64,000 bases of DNA from Clostridium sp. D33t1_170424_F3 (lineage in GTDB: Bacteria; Bacillota; Clostridia; Oscillospirales; Acutalibacteraceae): positions 124,001-188,000 of the forward strand of contig NZ_JADPEG010000002.1 in NCBI RefSeq assembly GCF_015667585.1, read 5' to 3'. The notes under the pieces were generated by a model. The model ran no database searches. It saw only the letters and a list, made by a program, of their open reading frames with translations, and had not been told where the DNA came from. Positions 33,426-41,441 of this stretch are shown here, one piece after another (positions within the stretch are counted from its first letter, which is position 1; each line of letters starts with the position of its first letter). The translations under genes were made by a program, and so were the position numbers.

Positions 33426-34190
33426 TTACATGAACGGATGGATAAAATCATTTCGCGTCACATCGTATGTCGCATAAACTTGTATAGCATTTTGATAATT
33501 GTGATCATATAAAGTAATCCTATAAGTAATATTGGTTACATTCCCAACCCTCCCAGACAGTGAAAACGTCGCGACCGGGCCTCCCGGACGAAGCATGCTG
33601 CCAACGGAATCTAAATTAGGGCTGAATTCTGCCACAATATAATATGGCTCATATGCAGGATTATTTGTGGCGTCCACAAGCATCTCGCCATAAAAAATCT
33701 CGTCATAATAACTGAAATTATAAAAAGATATATTTACCTGATCCACCGTGATAGTACGGCTAGTTGGTTCTAATACCGTCAAAGCATCATTCGTAACATC
33801 ATAACGAACCGTAATACTTTGTTTGGTTTCCCAATTGGAATCCAAAAAATCTATGCGCAGATCCATCGGCTGGTCGGTTGTAGGTATATTCATTGGGAAT
33901 GCATTATAAGTTCCAGGTTTATAGGTCTCTCCGCTTCCTACTCCCGGTCCATATACTTTTGTTCCTGAATACTGAGCATCGGGATCGTAGCCTATCACAA
34001 CTAATTCCCTGGAAAATGTACCCGGGCCGTTGTCGCGATTGTTCACCATAATTTCTGTACCGTTCACCCAAACTCTCGCCGAATCAGATACAATTCGCGC
34101 CGACGCTGAAGCCGGGACAAAGCAAATCCCCACCACCATTGCGAAACACAACACCATGCTGACCAACGAACGCGAAAACCTCTTTTTCAT
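33426..34190 (-). CDS. Secreted protein of unknown function
   Basis: The 254-residue product has a clear Sec signal peptide (MKKRFSRSLVSMVLCFAMVV...PASASA). The mature part is predicted beta-rich (VRYDVTNDALTV, ITVDQVNISFYNF, NITYRITLYDH, YATYDVTRND). It has no Cys in the mature part, no membrane segment and no recognised domain. ATG 34190 follows AGGAGGG by six bases; an upstream in-frame start nine codons earlier lacks a ribosome site. It does not carry the terminal domain found on the glycosidases. Base composition is more AT rich than its neighbours, which could mean acquisition from outside. Confidence 0.7.
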   Translation of the reverse strand: MKKRFSRSLVSMVLCFAMVVGICFVPASASARIVSDSARVWVNGTEIMVNNRDNGPGTFSRELVVIGYDPDAQYSGTKVYGPGVGSGETYKPGTYNAFPMNIPTTDQPMDLRIDFLDSNWETKQSITVRYDVTNDALTVLEPTSRTITVDQVNISFYNFSYYDEIFYGEMLVDATNNPAYEPYYIVAEFSPNLDSVGSMLRPGGPVATFSLSGRVGNVTNITYRITLYDHNYQNAIQVYATYDVTRNDFIHPFM

Positions 34191-34247
34191 TTTGTTCCCT
34201 CCTAAACATTTTCCCATATTCTTTCCTGAATTTTTTAGCCCAATTTT

Positions 34248-34276
34248 ATTATAGTATTTTTAACTAAAACAGTCAA
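34248..34276 (-). promoter_or_regulatory. SigA-type promoter of the secreted-protein gene
   Basis: -35 TTGACT (34271-34276), perfect -10 TATAAT (34248-34253), 17-base spacer on the minus strand; about 58 bases to the ATG. Confidence 0.75.
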
Positions 34277-34391
34277 CATATTTCACTATTTATATTCAAT
34301 ATATTAATAGTTTTTGTTTAAATCTTTACCGCATTAGAATGCCCGGACACGGAAACCGGACAACAATATAGATTCTCCGCAATAAACGCGG

Positions 34392-34424
34392 AAAGGCTGC
34401 GGGAAGACATTCCCGCAGCCTTTT
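34392..34424. terminator. Hairpin terminator after the XRE gene
   Basis: AAAGGCTGCGGGAA pairs perfectly with TTCCCGCAGCCTTT around a 4-base loop. The better T-run lies on the plus strand side (TTTTGTTTTTT), although the nearest finishing gene is the minus-strand XRE gene 36 bases away. Confidence 0.7.
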
Positions 34425-34459
34425 GTTTTTTCTCCTGCTCCACCGCACCGGAGGAATAT

Positions 34460-34924
34460 TTATATCAGCTCTAAAATTTCACATTCCAATACATCCGCGA
34501 TCCGCTTCAGTACTCGAACGCTCGGTTCCGCCTCGCAGTGCTCCCATTGATACAACTCCGCCTGCGATACCTCCAGGCGTTCGGCAAGCTCCGCACGCGT
34601 CAGCTTGGCCCGCTCCCTTTGACGCAGGATTTTTTTATCCCGTTCGAGCAGAATCGCAAGCTTTTTCTTTTCGTCAACTAAAAGCGGGCAATCGTTATGA
34701 TTTTGCAGCCCGCAGCGCGCTCCTTCCGGGTTCAGGAGAATCGGCACGCCGTCCTGCGCGCTCAGCTCATATCCTTCCGGCAGTACGTAATCTTTGCCGC
34801 CGTCGTCCTCTCCCCGGCAGCAAATGTCCTCTTCATCCCACGGCACCAAAGAGTAATCCACGCCCAGCAATGCGCTGTCTTCCGCATGGAAACATTCTGT
34901 CCGATACAAAGTAATGGTTTTCAT
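34460..34924 (-). CDS. XRE-family regulator with N-terminal extension
   Basis: The 154-residue product carries a helix-turn-helix in its C-terminal half (about 97-150: KILRQRERAKLTRAELAERL, VSQAELYQWEHCE, PSVRVLKRIADVLECEI). The N-terminal ~95 residues are acidic with several Cys (DICCRGED, GARCGLQNHNDC), possibly a ligand or metal/redox sensing part. It starts at ATG 34924, immediately after the stop codon of the C_GCAxxG_C_C gene; its GGAGGAG lies inside that gene's last codons, so the two are one coupled operon. The regulator may respond to the same redox or metal signal as its partner, but this is only suggested by the linkage. Confidence 0.8.
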   Translation of the reverse strand: MKTITLYRTECFHAEDSALLGVDYSLVPWDEEDICCRGEDDGGKDYVLPEGYELSAQDGVPILLNPEGARCGLQNHNDCPLLVDEKKKLAILLERDKKILRQRERAKLTRAELAERLEVSQAELYQWEHCEAEPSVRVLKRIADVLECEILELI

Positions 34925-35365
34925 TTACAGCTCCTCCAAAATCTCCGCAGCACATTTGACCAGCTCACCGCAGGGGCGTTTTTTATAGTATTCCCCTGTA
35001 CGGGCGCTGGGATTCGGATCTGTTCCCGCATCGCTCACACCCGTCAGCAGCTCGCGGCAGACGATGGATCCGTTTTCTTCCCGGTATTTCTGCGCAAGCT
35101 TTTGAATCTCCGCATACAGCTCTCTCTTTTCCTGCACTGCCTTCGGGTTACTGTAACCTTTTTTCATACTTGCTACAAACACCATCCCGGACACCGCGCC
35201 GCAGACCTCGCGCATGCGCCCCATCCCGCCGCCAAATCCGGATACCAGTTTCATGGCTGTATCAAAATCGAGCTCCAGCTCGTCCGCATACGCGCCGACA
35301 ACCGCCTGCGCACAATTGTAACCCTGCTCAAACAGCTTCTTTGCCCGCTCGCCCTTTTCACTCAT
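34925..35365 (-). CDS. C_GCAxxG_C_C family redox-type protein
   Basis: The 146-residue product matches the C_GCAxxG_C_C family (putative redox-active protein). It has an early GYNCAQAVVGAYADEL, a Gly-rich GFGGGMGRMREVCGAVSG with the C-G-A-x-x-G core, and later cysteines (VCRELL, RPCGEL, KCAAEI). ATG 35365 is preceded by AAGGAG at eight bases; the frame stays open far upstream but that part is antisense to the radical SAM gene and not coding. It is first in a two-gene operon with an XRE regulator. Proteins of this family are often annotated as electron-transfer or metal-binding; the biochemical role is not established. Confidence 0.88.
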   Translation of the reverse strand: MSEKGERAKKLFEQGYNCAQAVVGAYADELELDFDTAMKLVSGFGGGMGRMREVCGAVSGMVFVASMKKGYSNPKAVQEKRELYAEIQKLAQKYREENGSIVCRELLTGVSDAGTDPNPSARTGEYYKKRPCGELVKCAAEILEEL

Positions 35366-35423
35366 TTTTGCCAGCTCCTTTTTGCCGTGTATGGTTTGAA
35401 AAACAATGGTGAACCTAACCGAT

Positions 35424-35452
35424 ATAATAACATAAACCCTGTTTGGATGCAA
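35424..35452 (-). promoter_or_regulatory. SigA-type promoter of the C_GCAxxG_C_C operon
   Basis: -35 TTGCAT (35447-35452) and -10 TATTAT (35424-35429) on the minus strand with a 17-base spacer. It is back-to-back with the radical SAM promoter. Confidence 0.6.
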
Positions 35453-35459
35453 TTTCCTC

Positions 35460-35488
35460 TTGACTTCCATTTGCATGACGTTTATACT
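35460..35488 (+). promoter_or_regulatory. SigA-type promoter of the radical SAM gene
   Basis: -35 TTGACT (35460-35465) and -10 TATACT (35483-35488) with a 17-base spacer; 45 bases before the ATG. The -35 boxes of the two divergent promoters lie within 15 bases of each other. Confidence 0.65.
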
Positions 35489-35533
35489 AATGTTATCGAA
35501 CAAATGTTTTACATTCTCCATTTGGAGGTTCTT

Positions 35534-36844
35534 ATGACTACATTGGAAAAACTGACGATCCTCACCGACGCGGCAAAATACGACGTCGCCTGCACCTCCA
35601 GCGGCGTGGACCGCGGCGGGGAAGCCGGCAGCCTGGGCAGCGCCGTCAAAGCGGGTATCTGCCACAGCTTTGCATCCGATGGGCGGTGCATTTCCCTGCT
35701 CAAAGTGCTGATGACGAATTCCTGTATTTACAACTGCAAATACTGCGTCAACCGCCGGTCCCACGATACGCCCCGCGCCGCGTTCACCCCGCGCGAGCTG
35801 GCGGACCTGACCATCGGCTTTTACCGGCGTAATTATATAGAGGGGCTTTTCCTCAGCTCCGGCGTTCTGAAAAATCCGGACTATACCTGTGAGCTGTTGA
35901 TTCAGACGCTGAAGCTGCTGCGGGAAGAGTACCGCTTCCGCGGTTATATCCACGTCAAAGCCATCCCCGGCGCGGATGAAAAACTGTTGAGCCAATTGGG
36001 GATGCTGGCGGACCGCATGAGCGTCAACATTGAGCTGCCGTCTGAAACCAGCCTGAAGCTGCTGGCGCCCGACAAATCCAAAACGTCGATCCTCAAGCCG
36101 ATGGGCCTGATCTCTGGAAAAATCCAGGAAAACCGGCACGATCTGATTCAATACCGCCACGCGCCGAAATTCGCGCCCGCAGGCCAGAGCACCCAGATGA
36201 TCATTGGCGCAACGCCCGACACCGACTGGAAAATCCTGCGTCTGACGGAGGGACTGTACAAAAAGTATCAGCTGAAACGGGTTTTTTATTCGGCGTATAT
36301 GCCGGTATCGGAAAACGCGCTGCTCCCGCCGATGGGGACCAAGCCGCCGCTTTTGCGGGAACACCGCCTGTATCAGGCGGACTGGCTGCTGCGCTTTTAC
36401 GGCTTCACCGCAGACGAACTGCTCGACGAGGAGCACCAGAGCTTCCATCCGCTGGTGGACCCCAAATGCGGTTGGGCGCTGAACCATATGGAGCAATTCC
36501 CTGTGGAAGTCAACCAAGCGCCGCTGGAACTGCTTTTGCGCGTCCCGGGTATCGGCGTGCGCAGCGCGCGGCGCATCCGGAAAGCACGGCAGAGCGGCTC
36601 CCTTGACTTTGCAGGATTGAAAAAAATCGGCGTGGTGCTCAAACGCGCACAGTATTTTATCACCTGCTCCGGAAAAATGCGCGAAGGACTTAAATTTACG
36701 CCGGAGTCTGTGCTCCGCGCCCTCATCTCAGAGGAAAAACAAAAGCTTGCGGAGGATGTGCCGGAACAGCTTTCTTTTTTCTCTGGCACATCCAGCAATA
36801 AGGGACATCCCGCGGAGGGATTTTCCGGTAAACTGATACAATGA
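35534..36844 (+). CDS. Radical SAM protein linked to DNA modification/repair
   Basis: The 436-residue enzyme has the radical SAM cluster motif CX3CX2C in CIYNCKYCVNRRS (about residues 69-76), a TIM-barrel-like core, and a C-terminal helix-hairpin-helix (LLRVPGIGVRSARRIRKAR, near 340-358) of the DNA-binding kind. This matches the 'putative DNA modification/repair radical SAM protein' family that co-occurs with a UDG-superfamily/DUF4130 partner, which is indeed the next gene, 10 bases downstream. ATG 35534 follows TGGAGG. The reaction is not known. The protein ends in a short low-conservation tail after a LSFF stretch. Confidence 0.9.
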   Translation: MTTLEKLTILTDAAKYDVACTSSGVDRGGEAGSLGSAVKAGICHSFASDGRCISLLKVLMTNSCIYNCKYCVNRRSHDTPRAAFTPRELADLTIGFYRRNYIEGLFLSSGVLKNPDYTCELLIQTLKLLREEYRFRGYIHVKAIPGADEKLLSQLGMLADRMSVNIELPSETSLKLLAPDKSKTSILKPMGLISGKIQENRHDLIQYRHAPKFAPAGQSTQMIIGATPDTDWKILRLTEGLYKKYQLKRVFYSAYMPVSENALLPPMGTKPPLLREHRLYQADWLLRFYGFTADELLDEEHQSFHPLVDPKCGWALNHMEQFPVEVNQAPLELLLRVPGIGVRSARRIRKARQSGSLDFAGLKKIGVVLKRAQYFITCSGKMREGLKFTPESVLRALISEEKQKLAEDVPEQLSFFSGTSSNKGHPAEGFSGKLIQ

Positions 36845-36854
36845 GGAATAGCCA

Positions 36855-37670
36855 ATGAACACCAGAACCAACCTTTCCTATTGCTATGACGGCAGTTTTG
36901 AGGGCTTTCTCTGCTGCGTCTTTGAAAGCTACACCAAGCGTGAGGTTCCAACGCTGATCTACCCATGTGAGGAACCGCAGTGCTCCCTGTACCCGGAGAA
37001 ACAGATCGAAACCGATCCGGCGCATGCGGAGCGCGTCTTTGCATCTTTGGTAAACAAAATTTCTGAGGAAGCCTGTGAACTGGTCCAGTTGGGCTTTTTG
37101 ACCTGCCTGCCGCAAAAAGAACTTTTGCTCTACCGTTTTATCCGCATGGGATACCGGCACGGCGCGGCAGTCGTCAACTGGCTGGCGGACGAAACAGTCC
37201 ACTCCCTGCGCAAAGCGGTACAGTTTGCGACGCATGAAGCGCATATGCTGTGCGGTTTCGTCCGCTTTTCCGAGCAAAACGGGACGCTTGCCTCCATCAT
37301 AACGCCGAAAAACTGGGTGCTGCCATTGATGAGGGACCATTTTTGCAGCCGGTACAACGCGGAAACCTTTCTGATTTACGACAAAACACATCAAATGGCG
37401 TTGGTTCATCAGCCGGGCAAAACAGAGATTTTTCCATTGGAACGGTTTTCGCTGGAAGAAGCGGACGGCACAGAGGCACAGTTCCGCAGACTGTGGAAGC
37501 GCTTTTACGACACCATCGGAATCGAGGGCCGCTACAACCCGAAATGCCGCATGACGCATATGCCGAACCGCTATTGGGAAAACATGACGGAGTTCCAGGA
37601 GCCGGCGCTCCCCTCCGGAAAAAAGGATTTCCATCCCTTTGCAAAGGCCTCTGACGCATGTCTCCCCTGA
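36855..37670 (+). CDS. DNA-metabolism protein, partner of the radical SAM enzyme (DUF4130-type)
   Basis: The 271-residue product begins YCYDGSFEGFLCCVFESY, the hallmark N-terminus of the 'SAM-linked probable DNA metabolism protein' family. It continues with RFIRMGYRHG, TVHSLRKAVQFATHEAHMLCGF, FSEQNGTLASIITPKNWVLP and a C-terminal MTHMPNRYWENMTEF. Family knowledge places it next to TIGR03916-type radical SAM proteins in many Firmicutes; the joint activity (perhaps repair or modification of a DNA lesion) is unproven. It shares the radical SAM promoter and has a GAGGAA ribosome site between the two genes. Confidence 0.9.
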   Translation: MNTRTNLSYCYDGSFEGFLCCVFESYTKREVPTLIYPCEEPQCSLYPEKQIETDPAHAERVFASLVNKISEEACELVQLGFLTCLPQKELLLYRFIRMGYRHGAAVVNWLADETVHSLRKAVQFATHEAHMLCGFVRFSEQNGTLASIITPKNWVLPLMRDHFCSRYNAETFLIYDKTHQMALVHQPGKTEIFPLERFSLEEADGTEAQFRRLWKRFYDTIGIEGRYNPKCRMTHMPNRYWENMTEFQEPALPSGKKDFHPFAKASDACLP

Positions 37671-37688
37671 CGCGCCGCACGCATTTTC

Positions 37689-37717
37689 TTGCTTTTTCAG
37701 AATGCCTGTGTTAGCAT
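37689..37717 (+). promoter_or_regulatory. Possible promoter of the FBPase gene
   Basis: TTGCTT (37689-37694) and TAGCAT (37712-37717) are 17 bases apart, 30 bases before the ATG. The -10 is a weak match. Confidence 0.4.
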
Positions 37718-37747
37718 GAAGAAAAATGGAAAAGAGGTGTGCCGCAC

Positions 37748-39688
37748 ATGGTGGACCCGCACTATCTGCGCCTGCTGGCAAGGGAATACCCGAACGCCGA
37801 CGCTGCCGCGTCGGAAATCATCAATTTGAACGCCATCCGATACCTGCCCAAGGGCACGGAGTATTTTTTCAGCGACCTGCACGGGGAATACGAAGCCTTC
37901 GGCTATCTGCTGAACAGCGCCTCCGGCATCATACGCGACAAAATCGAATGGCTCTTTCAAAAATCGGTGGGACTTTCGGACCGGGAAGAGCTGGCGGACC
38001 TGATTTATAAGCCGGAACCCGTTCTGGGCGCTAAAGAAAAGGGAACGGACGCCTACCACGAGTGGTGCCGCATCACCATTTACCGGCTGGTGCAGGTCTG
38101 TAAGACTGTTTCTTCCAAATATACGCGCTCCAAGGTGCGCAAGAAAATGCCGGAACAGTTCGCTTATATCATCGACGAGCTGCTGCACGCCGATACGGAG
38201 GAAACCAAGGAGCAGTATTACGGGGAGATCATTCATTCCATTATTCGCACTGATATGGCGGAACCCTTCATCATCGCTATCAGCCGCCTGATCCGGCAAT
38301 GCAGCATTGACATGCTGCACATCATCGGCGACATCTTCGACCGCGGTCCGCACGCGGACATCGTGATGGACGAGCTGATGGGCTATCATGATGTGGACAT
38401 TCAGTGGGGCAACCATGACATCTCCTGGATGGGCGCGGCAACCGGCAACCTGGCGCTGGTCGCCAACGTGGTGCGTCTGGGCATCAGCTATAACAATTTT
38501 GACCTGCTGGAGGACGGCTACGGCATCAATCTGCGCGCGCTCTCCATGTTTGCCGCGGAGGTCTATCAGGACGATCCCTGCACCATCTTCACCCCGCACA
38601 TCCTGGATGAAAATACATACGACCCGGTGGACATTCCGCTGGCAGCCAAAATGCACAAGGCGATTGCCATCATCCAGTTTAAGCTGGAAGGACAGCTCAT
38701 CGCCCGCCATCCCGAATATCAAATGGAAGACCGCGTCCTTCTGGATAAAATCGATTTTCGTAAAGGAACCATCTTGATTCAGGGACAAACCTACGAACTG
38801 ACGGACCGTCTCTTCCCCACGGTTTCTCCGGAACATCCGCTGGAGCTGACGCAGGCGGAGGAAGATTTGATCCACACGCTCGCCGTTTCGTTTGCTCACA
38901 GTGAACGGCTGGCCAAGCACATCAAATATCTGTACGCCCACGGCAGCATGTACAAATGCGTCAACTCCAATTTGTTGTATCACGGCTGCATTCCGATGAC
39001 AGAAGACGGCGCTTTTGACTGCATCCCGTTTGGAGATGCTTCCCACTGCGGCAGAGAGCTGCTGGATTACATTGACGATCAGGTGCATCGCGCCTACTTC
39101 GCTGTATCCGGTTCTGCCGAGCAGCAAAACGCCAGCGACTTTCTATGGTACCTTTGGTGCGGGCCGAAATCGCCGCTGTTTGGCAAAAGCAAGCTTGCCG
39201 CTTTTGAGCGCTACTTCATTCTGGAACCGGAAACCCATATTGAGAAACGCAATCCCTATTACAGCCTGATCGAAAACCGGTCCACCTGCGAAAATATCCT
39301 GCGGGAATTCGGCCTGGACCCAGCCCGTTCCCATATTGTCAACGGGCATGTTCCGGTCAAAATCCGCCAGGGAGAAAGTCCGATCAAGGCGGGCGGCCTG
39401 TTATTTATCATCGACGGCGGCATCTCCAAAGCGTATCAGAAGCAGACCGGCATCGGCGGTTACACATTGATTTTCAACTCGCATCATCTGGCGCTGGCCC
39501 AGCACAAGCCATATGAACTGGCAAAACAGAACCTTTCTAAAAACGCGCCTTCCATGCAGATTGTGGAAATCATGCCGCGCCGTCTGACCGTAAACGATAC
39601 CGACAACGGCAAAAGTATCGCCCGGCAGATTGAAGAACTGACGGAGCTGTTAAAAGCGTACCGGAGTGGGCAAATGAAAGAGCGCTGA
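37748..39688 (+). CDS. fbp: Fructose-1,6-bisphosphatase, class III
   Basis: The 646-residue product matches the class III (Firmicutes) FBPase in length and sequence. It has the metallophosphatase signatures YFFSDLHGEYEAF, HIIGDIFDRGPHADIVMD and DIQWGNHDISWMGAA, a later PVKIRQGESPIKA, and LLFIIDGGISKAYQ. It hydrolyses fructose 1,6-bisphosphate to fructose 6-phosphate in gluconeogenesis. ATG 37748 is chosen because AAAGAGG lies ten bases upstream; the in-frame GTG three codons earlier abuts that site. The GNAT gene follows 13 bases after the stop. Confidence 0.95.
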   Translation: MVDPHYLRLLAREYPNADAAASEIINLNAIRYLPKGTEYFFSDLHGEYEAFGYLLNSASGIIRDKIEWLFQKSVGLSDREELADLIYKPEPVLGAKEKGTDAYHEWCRITIYRLVQVCKTVSSKYTRSKVRKKMPEQFAYIIDELLHADTEETKEQYYGEIIHSIIRTDMAEPFIIAISRLIRQCSIDMLHIIGDIFDRGPHADIVMDELMGYHDVDIQWGNHDISWMGAATGNLALVANVVRLGISYNNFDLLEDGYGINLRALSMFAAEVYQDDPCTIFTPHILDENTYDPVDIPLAAKMHKAIAIIQFKLEGQLIARHPEYQMEDRVLLDKIDFRKGTILIQGQTYELTDRLFPTVSPEHPLELTQAEEDLIHTLAVSFAHSERLAKHIKYLYAHGSMYKCVNSNLLYHGCIPMTEDGAFDCIPFGDASHCGRELLDYIDDQVHRAYFAVSGSAEQQNASDFLWYLWCGPKSPLFGKSKLAAFERYFILEPETHIEKRNPYYSLIENRSTCENILREFGLDPARSHIVNGHVPVKIRQGESPIKAGGLLFIIDGGISKAYQKQTGIGGYTLIFNSHHLALAQHKPYELAKQNLSKNAPSMQIVEIMPRRLTVNDTDNGKSIARQIEELTELLKAYRSGQMKER

Positions 39689-39701
39689 GGAGCAAAACAG
39701 T

Positions 39702-40175
39702 ATGGAATTTACATATCAAAGGGGCACTCTGGCAGATGTAGAGCTGCTGACCAAAGTGCGCATACAGGTTTTAAGAGCGGCAAACCAGCTTTCAGAGACA
39801 GAAGACCTCTCATTGGTCGAACAAACTTCCCGTGACTACTACTTGTCCAGCCTCTCCGATGGAAGCCATCTCGCTTATCTGGTTTTTCACGGGGAAACGG
39901 TCGCAGGCGCGGGCGGCGTCAGCTTTTACCGTGTAATGCCAACGTATCACAATCCGACGGGCCTGAAAGCGTATATTATGAATATGTACACGCATCCATC
40001 CTTCCGGCGCAAAGGTATCGCCTGGAATACGCTGCACTTGCTGGTCGAGGAAGCAAAGACGCGGAACGCCGGCCTGATCTCTCTGGAAGCGACTGCTATG
40101 GGGAAGCCTCTCTATGAAAAATACGGTTTTATCCAGATGCAGGATGAATTATGGCTTCCGCAATTAATCAATTGA
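39702..40175 (+). CDS. GNAT-family N-acetyltransferase
   Basis: The 157-residue product shows the GNAT fold: FTYQRGTLADVELLTKVR at the N-terminus, the beta4 strand KAYIMNMYTHPSFRRKGIAW with the acetyl-CoA pyrophosphate-binding R-R-K-G-I, and a closing PLYEKYGFIQMQDELW. Substrate unknown. GAGGAG lies just upstream of the ATG, and the gene follows the FBPase by 13 bases, so it is probably cotranscribed with it. Confidence 0.88.
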   Translation: MEFTYQRGTLADVELLTKVRIQVLRAANQLSETEDLSLVEQTSRDYYLSSLSDGSHLAYLVFHGETVAGAGGVSFYRVMPTYHNPTGLKAYIMNMYTHPSFRRKGIAWNTLHLLVEEAKTRNAGLISLEATAMGKPLYEKYGFIQMQDELWLPQLIN

Positions 40176-40237
40176 GCCCCGTGCTGCAACACGATTTTTG
40201 AAAGCATAAAAGCGCATTATTCACAAATGTATTTTAT

Positions 40238-40588
40238 ATGAAGACAACACGCGAACTGTTAAAGGAACTAAGAGAAGACAACGACCTGACGCAGCGTACG
40301 ATCGCACAGGTTCTGGGGGTATCACAGCAGCAATATTCCCGATACGAAACCGGAAGCGCCGCGCTGCCGCTCCGGCATTTTATCAAGCTTGCCTATTACT
40401 ATAATATCTCTGCGGATTATCTGATCGGCCGCCATGCGAATGCGGACAAACCGCTGGAAAATATTTACCTGACAAAGCACTGCACCTTTGAACAATTCAG
40501 CAGCGACATATTTTCTCTGAATGAACGAAGACGTCAAGCCGTGTTGGAATACACAAAACTGCAAAAGAGAAAGGACGGAAAACTTTAA
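40238..40588 (+). CDS. XRE-family transcriptional regulator
   Basis: The 116-residue product has an N-terminal Cro/C1 helix-turn-helix (about 4-62: LLKELREDNDLTQRTIAQVL, GVSQQQYSRYETG, YYYNISADYLIGR) and a ~50-residue C-terminal part ending in a basic stretch. No convincing ribosome binding site precedes the ATG and the upstream bases are AT rich, so the start may be leaderless or poorly translated. It lies between a GNAT and a GrpB gene; the target is unknown. Confidence 0.85.
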   Translation: MKTTRELLKELREDNDLTQRTIAQVLGVSQQQYSRYETGSAALPLRHFIKLAYYYNISADYLIGRHANADKPLENIYLTKHCTFEQFSSDIFSLNERRRQAVLEYTKLQKRKDGKL

Positions 40589-40650
40589 TCGGTTCATCCG
40601 CCCGATTTTATTCGCCAATTTACGTACAAACGCCGGCGGAGGAGCAGCAT

Positions 40651-41220
40651 ATGAAAAAAGACCTTTCCAAAATGTCCCTGCGGGAGCTTTGGGAGTTGTT
40701 TCCCATCTTCCTGACAGAACATCAGGCAATCTGGCGTGACTGGTATGATGCAGAAGCGCAGCGTCTGCAAACGCTTTTGCCCAAGGAAACCGTTATCCGC
40801 ATCAGCCACATTGGGAGCACCGCTGTCCACGGCATCCGGGCAAAGCCGATTATTGACATCCTTATTGAAATAACAAACGACTGTAAAATGGAGCGTCTGT
40901 CTCCCATTCTAAGAGAAGCCGGTTATCTTTCGATGCACGCGGAAAATACGCGCGCATCTTTTAATAGGGGATACACACCCAACGGCTTTGCGGAGAAGGT
41001 TTTCCACCTGCATCTGCGGTACAAGGGCGATCACGACGAGCTGTATTTCCGGGATTACCTGAATGATCGCCCGGATACCGCCAAAGCTTATGAAACGCTA
41101 AAACTGCATTTATGGATGCAGTACGAGCACGACCGCGACGCCTACACCGCCGGTAAAACAGAATTTGTCACAACCTGTACAAAGCTGGCAAAAGCATTTT
41201 ATGGGGATCGGTATAACTGA
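40651..41220 (+). CDS. GrpB/UPF0157 family protein (nucleotidyltransferase-like)
   Basis: The 189-residue product matches the GrpB (UPF0157) family, which has a nucleotidyltransferase-like fold. The key stretch is RISHIGSTAVHGIRAKPIID, with the GST and the D of IIDIL, followed by FHLHLRYKGDHDE and YFRDYLNDRPDTAKAYETLK. The family's substrate is unknown; some members are fused to CoaE. The ATG follows GGAGGAG by seven bases. It is 63 bases after the XRE gene. The 220 bases after it contain no gene. Confidence 0.88.
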   Translation: MKKDLSKMSLRELWELFPIFLTEHQAIWRDWYDAEAQRLQTLLPKETVIRISHIGSTAVHGIRAKPIIDILIEITNDCKMERLSPILREAGYLSMHAENTRASFNRGYTPNGFAEKVFHLHLRYKGDHDELYFRDYLNDRPDTAKAYETLKLHLWMQYEHDRDAYTAGKTEFVTTCTKLAKAFYGDRYN

Positions 41221-41390
41221 CGTCTTATGCAATTGGAGGCCATCCGCCTTTGCCTACAAAACCGGCGGTTTGCTGAATGATTTACTCTTCTTCAATACTT
41301 GAGAATATCTGCGTCATGACAGCCATTTTTAATTATGACCCTGACTTTCTATATACAATTTGTATTATTCTTATTATATTATACTAAAGT

Positions 41391-41423
41391 AAAAACCGCA
41401 CGGAATAATTCCGTGCGGTTTGC
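41391..41423 (-). terminator. Terminator of the V-ATPase operon
   Basis: AAACCGCACGGAA pairs perfectly with TTCCGTGCGGTTT around three bases; on the minus strand the stem runs into TTTTTAC. It starts about 19 bases after the D-subunit stop codon. Confidence 0.88.
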
Positions 41424-41441
41424 TGCTTAATTCAGAAATTT

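Noticed and set aside
34697-35533. Upstream extension of the radical SAM frame on the plus strand
   Set aside because: It is antisense to the C_GCAxxG_C_C/XRE genes; the promoter and TGGAGG ribosome site support the start at 35534.
35366-36517. Long N-terminal extension of the C_GCAxxG_C_C frame
   Set aside because: It is antisense to the radical SAM gene, and a good ribosome site supports the short start at 35365.
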